Below are positions 11,357-25,200 of a DNA stretch of 64,000 nucleotides, one piece after another. A program made the position numbers and the translations under genes. Within the stretch, counting starts at the first letter, position 1, and each line of letters starts with the position of its first letter. This DNA comes from Talpa occidentalis (lineage: Eukaryota; Chordata; Mammalia; Eulipotyphla; Talpidae): assembly GCF_014898055.3 (NCBI RefSeq), contig NW_023604861.1:83858399-83922398 (forward strand). Reading direction: 5' to 3'. Under the pieces are notes generated by a model, which was given only the letters and a program-made list of their open reading frames with translations, had not been told where the DNA came from and searched no databases.

Positions 11357-14300
11357 CACTGTCAGTTTAGTTGTCCCTACTACAACTCCTGGTAATTTTT
11401 AGCAACCTTTAGGAGTAGGATGAGAAACTAAAAATGCTGCTACTCTTACCTACTTCTAATGTTATTTTATTTGTTTCAATATATTGTTCAAGTCAATAAT
11501 CATTATTTAGTATGGCACTTAAGACTCTAAAATTTCTCAAGTACAACATCTGAATTAGGATACTTTGAAAAACTAAGTTAGTGGGTGGTTTTATTAGCTG
11601 ATCTACACTTGTGGAAAAAAGGGTGGTAATTGTTTTTTTTTTTTTTTTTTAAGGTGGTAACTATTTACGTGAATACATATGGTTAGGGTGATGACTAGAA
11701 ATGCCATAAAGAAATACATAGATCTAGCTCTAGAAAAAGAAGAAAAACAAAGAAAAGATACCTTACTAAACCTGAGATAGACAGTGGAAAGATTTTGAGC
11801 AGATAAAATACTAAACTAGATAAAATATATGCAAATACAAGTCACAAACCTGAAGTGTGTCAGCAAAAAGAACGATGAGGTTCTTCAGATCTAACACAAG
11901 GTTTGGGTCAGAGCAATAAGACTAAAAGAAATCAAATACAAAGAAAGAAAACATCTTAATTATTAAAACTAAAACTAAATTCAGTTTACTTAATTGTTTA
12001 ACATTTTACCTGGTGAATTGTTCCCTAGGAAGGATCCAACATTCATCTGGTTTATTTTAATGCCAGATTCAATCATAGAAGAGCTAACTAGAGATTCCAG
12101 TAAAATATGATCTATATTTGAGGGGGTTATCAGCAAAGGGGAAGGGAACCCAGTGCACTTTGGTGAAGGATTATGGGTGACTTCGTGGTAAGTGTGATTT
12201 GATAATACACATCTGAAGAGTTATGAACCTATACCTCTAAATCTCATACAGTATTGTAAAGGAACAATAATTCAGTAAAGTTTATGTAGTTAAAAGCAAT
12301 AAATTACATTTGCATTTTCTGACCTTTAAAAAAATATGATCTATATTATCAATACTTGGAAATTTAAAAATTCACTTCTAAACAACTCTTCAGTTAAGGG
12401 AGAAGTCAAAATTGATATTATTGTTCATTTAAAATAAACAGTAATGAAATAGTTCATATCAAAACCTATGGAGTATGGATAAAGTCATTTTTTAAAAATT
12501 ATATCTTCACACACAAGCATTAGAAAACACAAAAAATTGGAAAAATCAAAACACATAAATTATGAAGCCAAACCAAAAAAGTTAAAATATACCATAATTA
12601 AGAGCAAAACTGGTAAAAGTAATCAGTGATATAAAAAAGACATGAAAGATTTAATCAATTAAAACTAAAAGTTAAGGTTAAAAGTTAAATCAGTAAAATA
12701 TACATAGCTTAGGCAAGTGTGATTAAAAAACAAAGAGAAAACAAAACTATATTCAAGGAATACAACAGTGAAAATAAATATAAATACAGAGAATAGTAAA
12801 AACTGCAAATAAAGTTCACATATAATCACTTTAATAACAGTTTTAAAAACACAAATGACAAGGAAGTCAGCCTTTGTGGGCAGGACAAAGATGTACATGT
12901 CACTATTTAAAAAGTTTACTGACACTAGGGAAGATGGTGGCAGAGTGAAGACCCTGGGCTCACCACCTCCACATACAGGTAGTTTGCAGCAGAACAAAGT
13001 CAATAACTCCCAAAGGAAAAACAATGATTATGAGTAATCATTGGAGTAATATTCAAAGGAGGGGAGCCCTAGCAAAAAGTGGAATAGGCCAAACAGATGG
13101 CCTGGGCAGGCACCATTAGCCCCAATGGCGTGGCATACCCTGAAAGTAGCAGAGCAGAACTGTAGAATGGTCCTTCTACAGCAGGTTCTGACAGACCCCA
13201 GCAGATCTTGGGGAGGGTCCTGGAAGCAGGCCCCCTAGTGGTACACCCGCACATACCCCAGGGAGTCCAGGACAGGAACTGGAAGCAGCCCAACTGTAGC
13301 AGGCCCCAGCAGATCCAATTGCGCCCTTAGGCAGGTCTTAAAAACAGTATTCACCACATTACATCCCATTAGACTTTAGCAAGTTCTGGGAAAAGTCCTG
13401 AAAGCATCCAAGACTTGGTAGTCCCTGGTAAAACCTTTAAAACATGAGTTATTTTGGTCACCCAGGATTACTTTATGCCCTAACTTTAAATCTTAAAACT
13501 ATTTTTCAGTATTATTGATGATCTATTTATCATAGTTAACAATCATAGTAGCAATTACATTAGCAAATCTTCTAGTACTGAACCATCTGGTTATGAAATT
13601 TCTTTTGTATTAGTAATTTTTTCAGTTAATATATTGACAAATTTGAATTCTGAGGTCATATAAGATTTTTACTATGTTTGAAATAGGCATTGAGCATACT
13701 GCTCACGTTAATATGTGAAATATCTTTCAAAATATTGCTAATTTATGCTATCTCAATTAGTTCATTCAGGAAAAATAAAGTGCAATTTTAAGTAGTGACA
13801 AGAAAATTAAAAAATATTCAGATATAGTGTTTGTTTATGAGACTTGTTTTGAAGTTTGGAGTGTTGTTTTGTTTGCTTTCTGGGTAATCTGGTATAACAA
13901 ATAGTGTCATGAAATAGACATTGTGGCATCAACCACCCAATTTCATAAAGGATAAAATGGTTCGGTGAATAAATGTGTGTGATGCTCAGTTGCTTTTTAA
14001 TAGCTTTGTTCAGATACATTACCAATACCATACAACTCACCCATCTGAAGTTTATAATTCAATGGTTTTTCCTGTTTTCGTATAACTTGCAGATATGTGC
14101 AAAATATAACCAGTCAATTTAAAACATTTTCTTCACTTCAGAAAGAAGTATTATGCCCTTAGAACTACCACCCTCTATTCCTCCTATCACCTACACCTCT
14201 AGCAACCACTAATCTATTTTCTGCCTCTAAATTGATACTTAACTACTGAGAGAAAAGGAAGTATTTTGGCATTTATTCTTCAGTTCAAAAGAACATACAG

Positions 14301-16255
14301 TAGATTTACTAAGAAAAACTCCCATTAGATTACTGTTCTCTGTAGACATAATTTAATCAACACACTTATAAAATAACTTGTTCTTTATGACGTCAAATAT
14401 GATTCCATGATGACTAAGAAAATGCACTTTCTTGGCAGGATACAAAATCAACATGCAAAACTCAGTAGCCTTCCTATACACAAACAATAAATCTGAAGAA
14501 GAAGAAGAAATCAAAAAAACCATCCCTTTTATTATCGAAACAAAAAAAATCCAATACTTGGGGATAAATCTAACAAAAGAGGTAAAGGACCTATACAAAG
14601 AAAACTATAAAACACTGTTAAAAGAAATAGAAGAAGACACAAAGAAATGGAAAGACATCCCCTGCTCATGGATTGGAAGAATAAATATTATTAAAATGAC
14701 CATCCTACCAAAAGCAATATACAGATTCAATGCTATTCCAATCAAAATTTCAATGTCATTCTTCAAAGAAATAGAACAATTATTAATGAAATTCCTATGG
14801 AATCACCAAAAACTACGAATAGCCAAAGCTCTCCTGAAAAAAAAAAAGAAGGGAATGGAGGCATCACACTCCCAGACTTCAAACTATACTACAAAGCCAT
14901 AATCATCAAAACTGCATGGTATTGGAACAAGAACAGACACACAAACCAATGGAATCGAAGAGAAAATCCAGAAATAAACCCACAGATTTATGGTCAACTA
15001 ATCTTTGACAAAGGAGCAAAGACCATGCATTGGAGCAAAGAAAGTTTGCTCAATAAATGGTGCTGGGAAAACTGGGTTGCTACATGCAAAAGAATGAAGC
15101 TTGACCACTACCTCACACCATACACAAAAATCAACTCAAAATAGATTAAAGAACTAGACATAAGACCTGAAACCATAAAATACATAGAAGGAAATACGGG
15201 CAAAACACTACGTGATATGCACATCAAAGACATCTTTACAGACACATTACCCAAAGCAGTGATAGTGAAGGCAAAGATAAACAGCTTGGACTACATCAAA
15301 TTAAAGAGCTTCTGCACAGCAAAAGAGACAGTAACAAAGACAAAGAGAAACCCCACCAACTGGGAGAACATTTTTGCACACAACACTAATGATAAAGGAC
15401 TGATCACAAAAATCTGCAAAGAGCTGATGAGACTCAACAACAACAAAGAAAATAATCCAGTCAAAAAATGGTCAGAAGAGCTAAAAAGAAACTTCTCTGA
15501 AGAAGAAATGCAAATGGCCAAAAGGCATATGAAAAAATGTTCAACATCACTTGTAATCAGGGAAATGCAAATTAAAACTACCATGAGATACCATCTTACA
15601 CCAGTGAGAATGGCACATATTAAAAAAACTAGTAACAACAAATGTTGGCGACGATGTGGAGAAAAAGGAACTCTCCTGCACTGTTGGTGGGAGTCAAACT
15701 GGTCCAACCACTATGGAGAGCTATGTGGAGATTTCTGGACCTACTAAACATAGAGCTTCCATATGATCCAGTAATTCCACTCCTAGGTATTTACCCAAAG
15801 GACACAGAAACATCAATTCCAAAGAACACCTGCACCCCTATGTTTATAGCAGCACTGTTTACAATAGCTAAGCTTTGGAAACAACCCAAATGCCCAAAAA
15901 TAGATGACTGGATCAAGAAGATGTGGTACATATATACCATGGAATATTACTCAGCATTCAAAAAAGATAAACACATGCAATTTGCAGCAACATGGATGGC
16001 GCTGGAAGGGATCATGCTCAGCAAAATAAGCCAGAAACAAAAAGAAAAATACCGGATGGTCTCACTCATAGCAGGAATCTAGAAAACTTAAATAAGCGAC
16101 CAGGAAAATGAATAACAATAAGAAAGTGAAAATCAAAATCAACAAAAAACTATGAACCAGAGACCCTCTATGGGGGGGGGGCGGGAAGGGGAGGGATTGG
16201 GGTCAAACTAAGGGGGTTGCAATTGTATGGGGAATATAAAAATAAAATTTATTTT

Positions 16256-16287
<32 letters not shown>

Positions 16288-19200
16288 AATAGCTAGTATA
16301 GTATATCTTAATTATTTGGAGAACAGATGAAATTTATTGCAGTGAACCAAAATGGCCATTTCTGTTATAGAAGGAATTTAGAATTAGTATGAAAAAGTTT
16401 ATCATTTTCCCAGTCTTCTCTGCCAACATTTTCACCCCTCCGATTCCAAAGGAAGTTCTGTGGTTTTGGGAGAAAAACTTACCTCAAAGGCTGAGTCCCA
16501 ACCCCTCTGACTTTGGCAGGGGTTTACAGGTTAATAGAAACTCAGGGGATTACAGGTTAATAGAAACTCACATGGTTTAGCAATTTGGGAGTGGAATTTA
16601 CCTGTAAAGCTCAGAGAAGTATCAAAATTTCAACTCCCATTGACAACCCAGGATCAGAAGAAATGTACATCTAATGTCTCTAAATAAATTCTGTTACTAC
16701 TTGAGGAGTAGAACGGGTGGGCACAAGGACAGAGGGGCCAAAAAAAAAAAAAAAAGACAATATGGAATAGTAATTAAGAACATAAGGTCTGGAGATATAT
16801 TTGAGTTAGAATTCAAGCTCCATTACTTACTGTATGACATTAGGCTGGTTACTTAACATGCCTGAGGTACAGTTGCCAGAGTACAGAATTGTTTAATAAT
16901 ACCTACTTTAATTAAGAGAAATGCAGATTAGAATAATGAAATATCACCTCCCAAAAGGTGATACTGGGAAGAAAAATATCTCCTCCCAAAGGGTGGCTAT
17001 TATCCAAAAGACAAGACACAAGTTTTAAAGAGGCCGTAGAGAAAAGGCAACCCTTATACACTATTGGTCAGAACGAAAATTGGCACGGTCATTATGAAAC
17101 AGTATGGAGATTCCACAAAAAGTTAATAATAGAATTTCCATAAAATCCAGTTATTCCAATTCTGGGTATTTACTCAAAAAAAAATACAAAACCACTAGTT
17201 CAAAGAGATGCATGCATGTTTTTTGTATGTTTTTTGTAGCATTGTTTTCAACAGACAAGAACTGGAAGCAACATAAGTGCCACTGATTGATGAATAGATA
17301 AAAAAGATAAGGTGTATGTACTCAGTGGAATACTATGTAGCCCTAAAATGATGAAATCCCGCCATTTGTAAAAAACATGGATGGACCTAGAGGGAATTAT
17401 GCTTAGTGAAATAAACAAGACCAAAAACAACGAACACCATATGAGTTCCCTCATACATATTACACAGAGAAAGCACACAGATGAACTAAATTAAAATAAA
17501 TCTTTGGACTACAAATTAGTGACTACCAGAAGGGAAGGAGGGAGTAGGGCGGATAAATTGGGATGGTGGACTTTTGGAAGTGACCTTAATTTAGTATGTA
17601 CACACTTTGATTCTCAACAATGAACAACTGAGGGCCTCCCCGGTGGGGCAGCAGTTGAGCACTGGGCTGCCAAGCTGCCCGCAGCCTCTGTAGCGCTGGT
17701 TTGATCCCGGTCCCTGGTGAGGGTCCCACATGGCGCGCAGATCTCTCCTGCCACGCCGCTGCTCCCCTCAGCAGTGTACTTCATCAGTCTGCCTGTTCTG
17801 CTCCCCGCTCTGGCTCTGGTGAATTCTCTCTCACCCTCCCATGCTTCTAACTGTATCCAGTGCTTGTATAAATAAATACATAAATCTTTAAAAAAAAAAA
17901 TGAACAACTGAAACTTATAAAATGTTACAATGTAATGTTATTCAGTAAAAAGTAAAATACAATGGTTGAAAAATATAAAATAAAAACTATCCACTTTATA
18001 AGGTTGCTGTGAGGATGAAATACATATGAAGTACAAATAGCAATGCCTGACACAAGGAGGACGAGCATGGATGTTAGCTGCTGTTTTCTTAATGCAAAGA
18101 GCACCTAGAGTGTTAAGCAACATGGAAATTTGAAATGACCGCCTTCCATAAGTGTTAAAGGAGATAGCTACAAAGTGTGATTCCAAGCAATATATATTTG
18201 ATGATTTTAAAACAGTAAAACACTCAATAGCATATAATCAGCTCCAAGAAAGAACTTCTCATGGGCTTGTGTTACATACCGAGTGGGTACGGAGTGCTGC
18301 GATGGTTTTTGAAAGTGCCATTTCCCATAGTTCATCAATGTAGGCTCTATTTACTAAGCCCTGGGTTGTATGTAAAATGTGATCTTCAACCACAAAAAAG
18401 CTAAGATTGAGGAAAAAAGAAAGCAAAGCTGTCAGATATTACAGTTTGAACTATCTCCAGGGTTTGACAAACTTTATGAGCTGCCATCAAATTTGAAGTT
18501 AATGGTCATTTTTTTCTTAAAGATAAGGTGTATGGTGTCATTAACAAAATCAGATTTCTTGGATTTAGAATTACACCCTAACGAGAATATCGTCTTAAGC
18601 ACTTCTACAGAAACTGGAGTTTCGTCTCTATTAAATGTTTACTCTTTTATCCACTAATTTAAAGGGGAGGAAAATGTTTATGGGTAAACAAAGCTAAAAT
18701 CACTATATTAAACACACCAAGCCATTAGTACTTTTTAAAAACTAATAGATTTTAAAAACATTTTGAAGACACCAACACTGAAAACAGCAAAATAATTGTC
18801 CTTATACAGACTTTCTCATCAAAATATTGAAGAGCAATCTCACAAAAGTTTTTTAAAAATGCACCTATTTTTTATTGTTCTGCCTTGGCTTAACTATTAT
18901 GCATTTAAAATGTTACCTAAATAGCCATACTAATTTAAATAATTGTTTAAATAGGGAGTTTTATAATATACTTCAATGTAAATTATCATTTATATTAAGA
19001 CGATCTAAATCTGAAGAAAACGAAAGAAATTTTATGGAGCAATCCAACTAATTTTCCTTTCTTTTAACTACAAAGTTGTTATTTTACAGTTAGAAAAAGC
19101 TGCCTATATTTGGGAGATTTGGGAACAATTCCAGACCAGTTAGTAAATCTACTCTAGATGAGGGTGGCTAACTATATGTAGCTGATGGGACAAATCTGGC

Positions 19201-22200
19201 TGTAGGGTAAATAAAAAGCATCAGGCTTTTCTGCCCTCCCGCCATTAGGATTGATGATGGATCCTCGCAGTCCTGAATGCATGCCTGATGGAGGGCACCT
19301 GGAGTAGGGTGTGGGCATATGTAAGTGGGTACACCTGGGCTAAGACTGGGCTTATAAGGGCGGCGTCACAGGGACGCCAGTAGAGCAGAGTGCAGAAGAG
19401 AACAAAAGAGCCAAAGGAGCAGAGAAAAGGCCAAGAGAGGCCAGATAGAGTGAAAACTTGCAGGGGTGTGGGAGGCCTGCCAGCCTCCCGGCCCCCCAGC
19501 ACCCCTGCCTGCTGTGTACCTGGTAAATCCTAATAAAAGGCTGCAAAAGTCACCGAGGGCTCCAGGACTTCTCCTTACCCCATCTGCTGGGATCAGAGAG
19601 ATCCTGCTCCGTGTCCTCCTGCCATTACACTGGCCCTCTGCCTATTTTTATAAATATTGGTTCACTGGAACACAGCCATGTTCATTCATTTACATATTGT
19701 CTTTAGCTGCTTTTGTGCTACAACAGAGCTGAATGGTTGTGTCAGAAACCCTATGGCTGCTAAGCCTAAAATACTTTACTATTTGGCTCTTGTAGAAAAA
19801 GTTTGCCAACTTTTGCTGATTATTTGGTTCTTTTTTACCCAGAACACAGAAATAAAACATCAAATATAATAAGATTACAGCTCAGTGTTTCTCTCCCTTT
19901 AGCCACAAAAAGTATTCTCCAACAATATAATGTTGAAACCAATAGAGCATTCCTTTGAAATCATAATAAGAATCAAAATTAAATCTTGTAGTATTTTTAA
20001 AGAGAAAAAGAATTTCCCATAGAAAACTAGATTTATTTTTTATAAAAAATAAAATAACTAGATTTTATTTATAAAATAAAATAACTAGATTTATTTTTTA
20101 TTTTTTATTTTATTTATTTATTTTTTCAAGTCTCATAAATCTATGTATTGTAAACATATAAATTCAAATACGTATACACATGTATATACCTACCCTACAA
20201 TTTGATTAAAATATCTCCTGTAGCCATCTAAAGTTTCATGCTGCAACAAAGCAAAGAGGAAAAAGGCATCATTTTTGTTTTGTTACATTAACACAAAGTT
20301 AAAATTGTTAATTTCTTAAAGTTCAGTAAATGACATTAAAGTAAATATAATAATAATTTTCTAGGGTTACAGTAAAGATGAAATGAACCAATACATATAT
20401 AATACTTAAAACCGTGCATGACACAAAGCAAGCAATAGAGGTCAACTGACATTTTCTTACTGCAAAGTATGTTCTACAAAACTGGTCTCAGAATTACAGT
20501 TAAAACCACAAAAAAGCACATATGCCAGATAATTAAAAGATACCAGAAAAGAAGGTGAAGGTGTAATCCTACCATATTAGATGGCGGTTGGAGCACCAAA
20601 CGAGCCTGTTTTCGCCTCTGTTTTCGGTAGTAGTTCTCAAATGTTTCCCGGGCACCCTGTAAAATAAAAAGAAGGAAATGGGGTATCACTATTATACCAG
20701 TTACTCTAGTGTTTTACAGGAAAACAGAAGCCTCTGGGTCTAGAATTGAAGAACTGCCCACATTTCTCAAAAACAGGCAATTTGAACAATGATAATCACA
20801 GAAAAAATAAAAATCACTGTTATAATTTATTGAACCTTACTTATAACTAATTCCTATAGGGATGGATACTAAAGATTCTAAAGAGGAAACTACCAAAACT
20901 CAACCACAAACATCAAAACTGGCTTCTAATCAATTATCACAAATTCACAAGAATGAAGATAAACCAATGTTCTCAGAGGTTATAATAACAGTTGAGAAAA
21001 TGCTCCTGAAAAATACAGAACGTTCTAGGGAAAAATGTTCAGAATTAAAAAAAAAAAGTCTCAAATGTAATATGAAAAAGGGCCAAATGGAAACAGTAAA
21101 AAAACAGAAGCTGAGAACAGTAAATTAACCTTCCCAGGTAAAATAAGTCTACTTTAAATAGATTTCTTCTAAAAGAGAAGAAACATAACTGTAAAGTGGA
21201 AGTTATCAGGTTTTTTCCACCCGCTTGTAATTAGCATCAATGACCTACACCTGTGGTCTTATACGCGTGCCTGTGGTGGCACTTGGAGCTTGGTGTGGGT
21301 GTGCGTAAGTGGGTGCACCTGAGCATGGAGGCTGAGCATATAAGGGTGGCAGCAGAGGCTGGCAGTCATGTGGCAGGAGTGCAGTAGAGACCAGCGAAGA
21401 GACCACAAGAGAATGTCAGAGAGCCTAGACAAAGTAAAGATCCACCAAGGCCTAGGAGGCCTACCAGCCTCCTGGCCTCCTGGCCCCCAGGCCACCTGCA
21501 TGCCCTGCATCTGGTTGCCTCACTACAAATGGTGTAAACATCGTTAAAAGCCTGAAAAAGCCACAGGGCTCCAGAACTCTCCTTTACCCATCTGCCTGGA
21601 TCCATAGAGAGCCTGCTCTGTGCCAGATTGGCACTTCAATAGCCCTGGACATTCTTGGTGCAGTCTTCACTTTTCATTCAGTGTTTCTGGGTTTAAATGG
21701 AAAGGAACTCTAAAGAAGAGCTGGCTCATGAGCTCTGTAGCTGGGTTGAACTGTGTTCTCTCAAAATTCCATATGTGACCTTTTTTAGAAATAGCATCAT
21801 TGCAGATGTGACTATTTAAATTAAGATGCTGTCAAACTAGAATAAGTTGGCCCTTAATCCAATAAAAATTAAAACTGTCCTTAAGAAGACGCGAAGAAAC
21901 AGAGCTAGAACATGAGAGGATACTGTGAGGTGCCACAGGCAGAGATTAGAAGGGTGCAACGGCCAACTAAGGAACACCAAACATTGTTGCCACTACCAAA
22001 AGCTTAGACAAGGGAAGGAGGATTCTACCCAGCATTTCAGAGGGAGGATGGCCTTCTGACACCTTGATTTTAGACTTCTGGTCTCCCAAACCTTAAACGT
22101 CATGCAACACATGCTTTGGTTCCTTAACTTGCATAAAAGTCTAAAGACTTTTTCAACATGACTTATTAGATCATTAAACTGGGGAAGTTGGTTTAAGGTA

Positions 22201-25200
22201 CTAAATCATGCAAACTCAATAGTACAGATCAGAGGCTGGCAAACATCATTTGTAAAACACAGGACAGTAAGTATGGTTTGGTGAGCCATGCAGTTTCTGT
22301 TACCACTACTCAACTCTGCAGCTATAGCACAAAAACAGCTATAGACAATAAATACATGAGTGTGGCTGTGCACAAATAAAATCTTACTTGTGGAAACTGA
22401 AATTAGAATTTCATATAATTTTCACCTGTCATGAAATATTATTCTTTTTTTATTTTTTTTACCAACCTTTTAAAAATTACAAAACTATTTTTAATTCACA
22501 GGTCATACAGAAACAGGCAAGAGGCTGGATTTGGCCTATGTATGATGGCTTGTTAAAACAAAGGTTTTAAAATGCAAGTGATTATAACTGTACATGCCTG
22601 AGTTTTTCAACCTATAAAAAGAAATCAAACATTAAGATAGCCATTTCAAGGCTTTCTTAATCCATAAATTAATGAGGTAGCAACAATTCTACTTAAGAAA
22701 TAAGAGGTGGAAACTGCCTGCTGGTTTGTTAAAGTTATTCCCTCCTTGTCACCATTTTCACAACATAGTGATATTATTAAATGTCAATTACATTCTGTAC
22801 ACACTGAAGGGCTTTTCATTTTAAGGTTAACAGCACTAAAGGCCCTTTATTATTCTAGTATGACATTACATATTCAACATGCTTTGGAGCCAAGATACAC
22901 TTAGCTGAGAATTTAGAGAAAGCCTTCTCCCTAATTAGACCATAAAATACTAATTCAATTATTTGTTGTAAATGATAGAAAATATACAAGATGAAATTCT
23001 ATATAAAAACCAAATCAGGATCCTATACTTAATTCTAAACTAGATACAGTTTGCCTTTCAAATATTCATCCAATAGAATAAAAATGACAAAAGATCAATT
23101 TATCTAATAGATCTGCTTCCCCACTTAGAAAAACTGGGTTAGAGTTTCCCAAGAGGCTGCTAAATAAATTCACTTTTCATTATTCTATTTCCTCTGCCAG
23201 TTTTGTCAACTCAATGCTTACAGGTGGAATTTGAGAAGTAAATGTCTGACCAGTCCAATGGAGTAAGTGAAATGCCTGTCTATTCACAAAACAGGTTAAT
23301 AGATGAAAAACAAATGTTAATCGTTATTGAATGAACGTTTAAGCAAATATATATAAAACAATAGGCAGGCTATTGAAAAGTTGTTTTTCCTTTTAAAAAA
23401 TTTTCCATCAGTAGCATTACAGTGCTCCAAAGGCCCTGTAATAATTAACAACTAATTATTATATATAGTATCACAGAAAAACAAGTCATTTAAAATATAC
23501 AGAGTGTTTGCCACAGGATAGCCACTAAGAATGGGACTTGTCCTTACTGAATTTATAATATACAGCAATAAAATAATCAATTAAATTAAAATAAACTATG
23601 GAATTTTAAGGTTGGGAGTGATATGTATGTCAGAGAGAGAGAAAGGTACAAGAGAGCAATGTTCAGAGAAAGCCACCCCCCTCTAAAAACAATGGCATTA
23701 ATATTCAAACTTGAAAATAAATCAGAAGAAAAAGCCAGGTAAAGAGAAAGGGGAAAAAATGTTCCTTGTAGAAACACAGAGGTTCAAAGAAAAAAAGATA
23801 CACAGGCCTCCCTGGTGGCGCAAGGGGTTAAGCACTGCACTATGAAGCAATCTGCAGCCTCTGCAGCACGAGTTCAATCCCCAGCTGGCCAGGGAGAAAC
23901 CATATGGCGAAGCAGACCTCTCCTGTCTTGCCCACTGCTCCCCTCAGCAGTGTATTCAGTCAGTCTGCCTATTCTGTTCCCCACTCTGTCTCTGGTGAAT
24001 CCTCTCACCCCCCACAACTCTGGCCTGTACCCCAGCTCTTGTATGCATAAATAAATCTTTAAATATACATATATATGTATATACAGTCCATGAATTGAAA
24101 AGCAGTTCTAAGAACTTCCAGTGATGGGAGAGGAATGACAGAAGATGAGGTGAGGCTGAAAGGCTCTGTAAATTATGTTAAGACATTTGGACTTCTACTC
24201 TGAAGATGATATGTAATGAGTAGAATGAAGAAAGAAAATTAGGTACAAAAAGATTACTCAGAATCTGACATATATTTAGGAGGTACAAGCCAATGACTGA
24301 TTGAACATGGAGGGTAAAAGACAGGAAAAGGCTGATGTGAGATATCTATCCTGAGTAACTGGTTTGAATGTGGTGCCACTTAATGAGAGAGGAAACATAC
24401 GGGAAGAGTACACAGCCTCTTATTATTCATGGAATCATACCACTTTGCCTACTTGCTAAAATGTATTTGTAACCTCAAAATAAACTAAAATAAATGTATG
24501 TTTTCTTTACAGACCACGTATGAATAAAATTGTAGGTGTTTGTCATTATTTGTCATGCTTATTTCACTAAGCATAATTCCCTCTGTTAGGATTTTATCTT
24601 TTTAGGGCTATATAGTATTCCATTGAGTATATAGTATATAGTATATAGTATTCCATTGAGTACCACATCTTTTTTTATCCATTTATAAATCAATGGTACT
24701 TATGTTGCTTCCAGTTCTTGGCTGTTGTAAACAGTACTGCAAAAAAACATAGGGGTGAGTGTATCTCTTTGATTTAGCATTTTGTATTTTTTGAATAAAT
24801 ACCCAAAATTGGAATAACTGGGTTTTATGGAAGTTCTTCTTTTAACTTTTTGTGGCATCTCCATACTGTTTCATACAATGGCTGCACCAATTTTCATTCT
24901 CACAAACAGTGGACTCTTCTCTTGATAGCCTCTCAAACACTCACTGATTCTTGTCTTTTGAACAATAGTCATTCTCACAGGTGTGAGGTGATGTTTCATT
25001 GTTGTTCTAATTTCTATTACCCTAACATGTGACTTTTAGAAAAAGCAGACAGTACTGATCAGACAAAGAGAATAAATAAAAGTCAATGATGACTCCATAA
25101 CTCAGAGATAACTACTGTTTACTTTTTGGTGAACTTCCCTACAGACATTTTTTCTATTCTAAGTAGACAGATACTTCATATATACTTGTATCTGTACACA

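Noticed and set aside
12665..13024. 119-codon minus-strand hydrophobic frame
   Set aside because: Phe/Val-rich translation of A-rich intron DNA; overlaps the L1-like promoter block and shows no homology.
15217..16082. Long plus-strand frames with reverse-transcriptase-like C-terminal sequence
   Set aside because: These are pieces of L1 ORF2 with frameshifts and stops, 5'-truncated; annotated as L1, not as host genes.
19201..21638. One complete provirus with two LTRs
   Set aside because: The DNA between the LTRs contains EXOC6B exons and no viral genes, and each LTR has its own target duplication.
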